From: Nocardioides sp.
Lineage (GTDB): Bacteria; Actinomycetota; Actinomycetes; Propionibacteriales; Nocardioidaceae
Reading direction: 5' to 3'
DNA length: 64,000 nucleotides
Assembly (NCBI GenBank): GCA_025924815.1
Contig: JAICHQ010000007.1
Coordinates: 1 to 64,000, forward strand
Translations under genes and position numbers: made by a program
Notes under the pieces: generated by a model
What the model was told of the DNA's origin: nothing
Databases searched by the model: none
The model's input: only the letters and a program-made list of their open reading frames with translations
Shown: positions 60,781-64,000 of the stretch, piece after piece
How the letters are laid out: every line of letters starts with the position of its first letter
How positions within the stretch are numbered: position 1 is the stretch's first letter

Positions 60781-60879
60781 GACCCCAGGTGATGCGGTGG
60801 TCGCGCTCCCCGGGTAGCCGAGGCGCGACGAGGGCATGGTCGAGAACGCGCAAACGGGCGCATCGGTCGTACGAGCGCA

Positions 60880-61068
60880 TGGTCGAGGAGGGTGCCGCGG
60901 TGCTCGTCACCGACATCCAGGTCGAGGCCGGGAGTGGCCTATCTCACCGGTGACGATGCTGCCTTCGTGGCCGGTCTCGAGCTCCACATCGACGGCGGAT
61001 ACACGGGCCGCTGCTTCGCTTGCCACGGCTTGACCGCAGTCAAGGCCATCGTCGCCTCCGACGGCTGA
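60880..61068 (+). pseudogene. Short-chain dehydrogenase/reductase remnant
   Basis: One frame reads EEGAAVLVTDIQVEAG, the second strand and helix of an SDR Rossmann fold. Directly after, another frame reads VAYLTGDDAAFVAGLELHIDGGYTGR, the SDR C-terminal motif, to the stop at 61068. About 180 internal residues, including the Ser-Tyr-Lys active site, are missing. It is an internally deleted relic. Confidence 0.75.
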
Positions 61069-61107
61069 GATGGAGTCATCGACCTCGAGATCCGAACGGA
61101 GATTGAC

Positions 61108-61710
61108 ATGACGCTCACACTGATCATCGCGGCTTTCCTCGGGACGCTCGCTGCGCTGTTGCTCAAGCCGCTGCGGGCGAGCGCCCACTGCGACACGATG
61201 GACGGGCCCACCGCCCAGGACGGCCTGCGGTCGCTCGAGACCGGAGACCCGGCGCCCGCCTTGAAGTGGGTCGGGCCGGCTGACGAGAACGAGCTGCGCG
61301 AGGTCTTCGAGCAGGCTCTCGCCGCCCGCGACCTCGGGCCGGCCGCCCGGTCGGTGGCCGAGCGCTGGTTCATCGAGAACCTGGTGCGTATCCACCGAGC
61401 CGGTGAGGGCGCTCCCTACTCCGGCGTGCAGCCTTACGGCACCCCGGTCGACGAGCGGGTCGCCGCCGCGGACGCGGCCATCGCCTCGGGCGACCTGGCG
61501 CCGTTGGAGGGGCTGGTGCCGGCCGACCGGTGGGCCGAGCTCCAGCGCAGGTTCGCCGCCGCGCTCGACCGCAAGGACTACGACACCAGCGACGTCGACG
61601 CGGGGCGCGCCTACATCGAGACCTACGTCTCCTTCTTCAAGTACGCCGAGGGTGAGGACCACGAGCACGGAGAACACCACGCCCTGGCCCACGCCCAGCA
61701 CCAGCACTGA
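61108..61710 (+). CDS. DUF6448 family protein, membrane-anchored, His-rich tail
   Basis: The 200-residue protein begins with a hydrophobic segment (MTLTLIIAAFLGTLAALLL) and then AHCDTMDGP, the hallmark of DUF6448, followed by a helical domain with WFIENLVRIHRAGEGAPYSGVQP and FKYAEGEDHEHGEHHALAHAQHQH. Eight histidines in the tail suggest metal binding. It is expected outside or at the membrane. GAG-rich sequence precedes ATG 61108. Confidence 0.85.
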   Translation: MTLTLIIAAFLGTLAALLLKPLRASAHCDTMDGPTAQDGLRSLETGDPAPALKWVGPADENELREVFEQALAARDLGPAARSVAERWFIENLVRIHRAGEGAPYSGVQPYGTPVDERVAAADAAIASGDLAPLEGLVPADRWAELQRRFAAALDRKDYDTSDVDAGRAYIETYVSFFKYAEGEDHEHGEHHALAHAQHQH

Positions 61711-61721
61711 GCGCGGTCCCG

Positions 61722-62258
61722 GTGCACACGTCGGCGGCGGTGGCCGTCGCGATGACCTCGGCCATGGCGCTGGCGTGGGCGGTCCACCGGTGGCTGGGGT
61801 TCGTCACCGTGGTGGAGTCCGTCTCCATGGCCCCCACCCTGGCGCCGGGCCAGCGGCTGTTGGCCCGGCGCCGGCGTGCGACACGCCCGCTCCGGCGGGG
61901 CGACGTCGTGGTCGTCGCCTCCGTCGAGGTCGGCCGCCCCGTCATCAAACGGGTCGTGGGGCTCCCGGGCGAACACATCGACGTCGGCGCTGACGGCCGG
62001 ACCCGGGTAGGGGGACACGTTCTGGACGAGCCGTACGTCGTCCACGGGGGCGGTAGGCCGGCAGCGTTCGAGGTGCCGGCCGGCCACGTGCTGCTGCTCG
62101 GAGACAACCGGGCGGGCTCGAACGACTCCCGGGTCTGGCGGGAGCCGTACCTCCCGGTCAGTGCGATCCTGGGTCGAGTGGTGCCGGTCGGGTGGTCATC
62201 TGCTGCAGCCGGGTCCGGTCCAGGATCTCCACGGTGCGCCGCGGCCCCAACCGGATGA
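61722..62258 (+). CDS. S26-family signal peptidase-like protein
   Basis: The 178-residue protein has an N-terminal membrane span, the catalytic S35 in ESVSMAPTL, K76 in PVIKRVVGLPGE, and the box-E motif LLGDNRAGSNDSR, as in type I signal peptidases. It is shorter than housekeeping LepB, and lies in an accessory-type region, so it may serve a dedicated substrate. It begins 12 bp after the DUF6448 gene. The last 34 codons overlap the convergent regulator gene. Confidence 0.88.
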   Translation: MHTSAAVAVAMTSAMALAWAVHRWLGFVTVVESVSMAPTLAPGQRLLARRRRATRPLRRGDVVVVASVEVGRPVIKRVVGLPGEHIDVGADGRTRVGGHVLDEPYVVHGGGRPAAFEVPAGHVLLLGDNRAGSNDSRVWREPYLPVSAILGRVVPVGWSSAAAGSGPGSPRCAAAPTG

Positions 62259-62865
62259 CGTGCGCCCGTTGCAGCGAGCCGAGGCGCCGGCTGAGCGTCT
62301 CCGGTGTCGTGCCGAGGTAGGACGCGAGGTCCTTCTTCGAGGTGGGCAACCCGAAGCGCGGTGTGCCCGCCTCGTCGGCAAGGTGCAGCAGCTGCTGCGC
62401 CAGCCGCTCACCCACGGACCGGCCGGTCACCGCCGCAAGCATCTCCTCCGCCGCCCCGAGCCGACGGGAGACGGCCTGCAGCATCTGCATCGTGACGGTC
62501 GGCCGGTCGGCCAGGAGGCGGCGCATCCCCTCCCGCGGCACCGAGCAGACCTCGCTGGGCCGGGTGGCGACGGCGAAGTGGTCGCTCACGGTGTCGGCGA
62601 GCAGCGCGGACTCGCCGAGGAAGTCCCCCGCGGACAGGAGTCGGACGAGCTGCTCCGAGCCGTCCTCGGTCAGCCGGTACGCCTTGAGTTGTCCCTGGTG
62701 CACGATCTGCAGGCCGGTGCGGTCCCCCGCGCCGTACACCTGCTCATGGGCCTGGAAGTGTCTGGTCACGGCGGTCTCGGCGATCCGATGCTGGTCGGCC
62801 TCCGAGAGGCCGGCGAAGATCGGCACCCGTCGCACGCACCCGAACCGATGATCCTGGTCGCGCAT
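62158..62865 (-). CDS. Crp/Fnr-family transcriptional regulator
   Basis: The 235-residue protein has an N-terminal cyclic-nucleotide-binding-like jelly roll (VPIFAGLSEADQHRIAE, LQIVHQGQLKAYRLTEDGSEQLVRLLSAGDFLGESALL) and a C-terminal winged helix with TSKKDLASYLGTTPETLSRRL. A single N-terminal Cys (RFGCVRR) does not make an Fnr iron-sulfur cluster. It reads toward the signal peptidase gene, overlapping its 3' end by 101 bp, and is divergent from the P1B ATPase gene. Confidence 0.9.
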   Translation of the reverse strand: MRDQDHRFGCVRRVPIFAGLSEADQHRIAETAVTRHFQAHEQVYGAGDRTGLQIVHQGQLKAYRLTEDGSEQLVRLLSAGDFLGESALLADTVSDHFAVATRPSEVCSVPREGMRRLLADRPTVTMQMLQAVSRRLGAAEEMLAAVTGRSVGERLAQQLLHLADEAGTPRFGLPTSKKDLASYLGTTPETLSRRLGSLQRAHVIRLGPRRTVEILDRTRLQQMTTRPAPLDPGSH

Positions 62866-63127
62866 CGTGTCACCTCCGCTCCCACGACAGGCGTCGACGC
62901 CGGGGGCTCGCCCACCCTATGCGCAGAGTCTGGTGGCCGAGCCCAGGTGTGCGTCTCGCCTTCCTGCCCGTCTCCGCGCTGGTACGACCGATGCGGGTCG
63001 CCCGCACGACTGCGGCGAGCGTGAGCGCGGCCTGAGATGATGTCCTGGACGAGCGGAAGACCACCCGTGGTGCGGCCGACTGCCTCCGACCTCGGCGGCC
63101 CCGCGAGGACCACGAAGGGATCTTCAG

Positions 63128-64000
63128 GTGCGTGACACCATGGCGTTCCTGCGTCAGCAGCTGCTGACCGTGGTGGCCCTCGCCGGGCTCGCCCTCGGAG
63201 TCGGGTTCGAGACGTTCGACCGGACGACGGCGCTCGCGGTCACCGCCTTCGTCGTCATCGGGATCGTCATCGTCGTGACGGCCGTCGACATGGTCCGCGA
63301 TCTGATGTCCGGACACTGGGGGCTGGATGTCCTCGCCGTGATCGCCATGGTCGCGACGCTGGCCGTCGACGAGTACGTGGCCGGTCTCATCATCGCTCTC
63401 ATGCTCACCGGCGGTGAGGCACTCGAGGCATGGGCGGCCCGCCGGGCCGGCCGCGAGCTCGACACGTTGCTCAACCGCGCGCCGGCGTTCGCCCAACGCA
63501 TCGATCCGCACACCGGAGACACTGAACAGATCCCGGTCGACGAGGTGGCCGTCGGCGACGAGCTGCTCGTCCGGTCCTCCGAGATCCTGCCGGTCGACGG
63601 AACGCTCCTCTCGGAGCGCGCAGTCATCGACGAGTCGTCGGTCACCGGTGAACCCGTCCCGGTGACCTACGGAGCGGGAGACTCGGTGTTGTCCGGGACG
63701 ATGAACGGCACTGTCGCCTTCACCATGCGGGCCGACAAGGCCGCCCGGGACTCCCAGTACGCCTCGATCGTGCATCTGGTGGAAGCTGCTGTGGAGTCAC
63801 GGTCGCCGATGGTGCGCCTCGCCGACCGCTATGCCGTCCCGTTCACGATCGTGTCGCTGCTCATCGGCGCACTCGCGTGGTACGTCAGTGGTGATCCGGT
63901 CCGCTTCGCCGAGGTGCTGGTCGTCGCGACACCGTGTCCGTTGTTGATCGCGACGCCGATCGCGTTCATGGGCGGGATGAGCTCTGCGGCGAAGCTGAAC
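63128..64000 (+). CDS. P1B-type heavy-metal-translocating ATPase, 3' end cut by window edge
   Basis: The visible 291 residues contain hydrophobic spans, the actuator TGE motif in IDESSVTGEPVPV (residues about 172-184), and a membrane metal site VVATPCPLLIATPIAF. The TPCPL sequence replaces the common CPC of Cu/Zn pumps. No N-terminal HMA domain is present. The DKTGT phosphorylation site lies past the window. GTG 63128 follows GAAGGGA. Divergent from the Crp/Fnr gene, which may regulate it. Confidence 0.9.
   Translation, partial: MRDTMAFLRQQLLTVVALAGLALGVGFETFDRTTALAVTAFVVIGIVIVVTAVDMVRDLMSGHWGLDVLAVIAMVATLAVDEYVAGLIIALMLTGGEALEAWAARRAGRELDTLLNRAPAFAQRIDPHTGDTEQIPVDEVAVGDELLVRSSEILPVDGTLLSERAVIDESSVTGEPVPVTYGAGDSVLSGTMNGTVAFTMRADKAARDSQYASIVHLVEAAVESRSPMVRLADRYAVPFTIVSLLIGALAWYVSGDPVRFAEVLVVATPCPLLIATPIAFMGGMSSAAKLN

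Overview
The window is high-GC actinobacterial chromosome, most likely from a Nocardioides-like member of the Propionibacteriales. That placement is an inference from GC-rich codon use, many GTG starts, the ilvD / ilvBNC / serA / leuB / ilvE / cimA / gltX neighbourhood and the two tRNA genes after gltX.

The left two thirds (about 1-45.5 kb) is core chromosome centred on branched-chain amino acid (BCAA) synthesis. ilvD, ilvBNC, leuB, ilvE and cimA (citramalate synthase, the threonine-independent entry to isoleucine) are spread over 43 kb, with serA and gltX nearby. Three of the transcription units appear to have leader-peptide control. ilvB has a short leader followed by a clear intrinsic terminator. 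cimA has an 11-codon leader with three consecutive Ile codons before a terminator. leuB has a leader reading Val-Leu-Ile in rare codons, followed by mutually exclusive helices. Between these lie an iron-regulated efeUOB ferrous uptake operon behind a near-consensus IdeR/DtxR box, a DUF4956-VTC-lamin-tail cassette, a 22-bp-period inverted repeat cluster, a MocR/yczE divergent pair, two tandem Tat-exported metallophosphoesterases followed by a Ser/Thr kinase, a large secreted subtilase, kynureninase and assorted single genes.

A genomic island of about 12.9 kb is inserted at tRNA-Glu(CTC). The 3' part of the tRNA gene (45672-45713) is repeated at 58509-58550 with one mismatch in 42 bp. The left end carries a frame-broken tyrosine integrase and a frame-broken MFS transporter, so the island is probably no longer self-mobile. 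Cargo includes a four-gene operon (DUF4118 membrane protein, APC-superfamily permease, KdpD-type kinase lacking the KdpD N-terminus, KdpE-type regulator) without KdpFABC, a YibE/F membrane protein, a ChrA chromate transporter and small secreted proteins. A roughly 40-bp imperfect palindromic repeat recurs between genes in the island and once just beyond it.

The right end (58.7-64 kb) is a second accessory-looking stretch: a Cj0069-like ATP-grasp protein, two small ABM-fold proteins, a short-chain dehydrogenase remnant, a DUF6448 protein, a signal peptidase-like protein whose gene overlaps a convergent Crp/Fnr regulator by 101 bp, and the start of a heavy-metal P1B-type ATPase cut by the window edge.

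Two genes outside the island (DUF4956 at 19.7 kb and a FrnE/DsbA-like gene at 25.2 kb) carry single-base frameshifts, and efeB appears to begin with ATC. Whether these are real or base-call errors cannot be settled from the sequence alone. All family assignments were made by reading motifs, without database searches.
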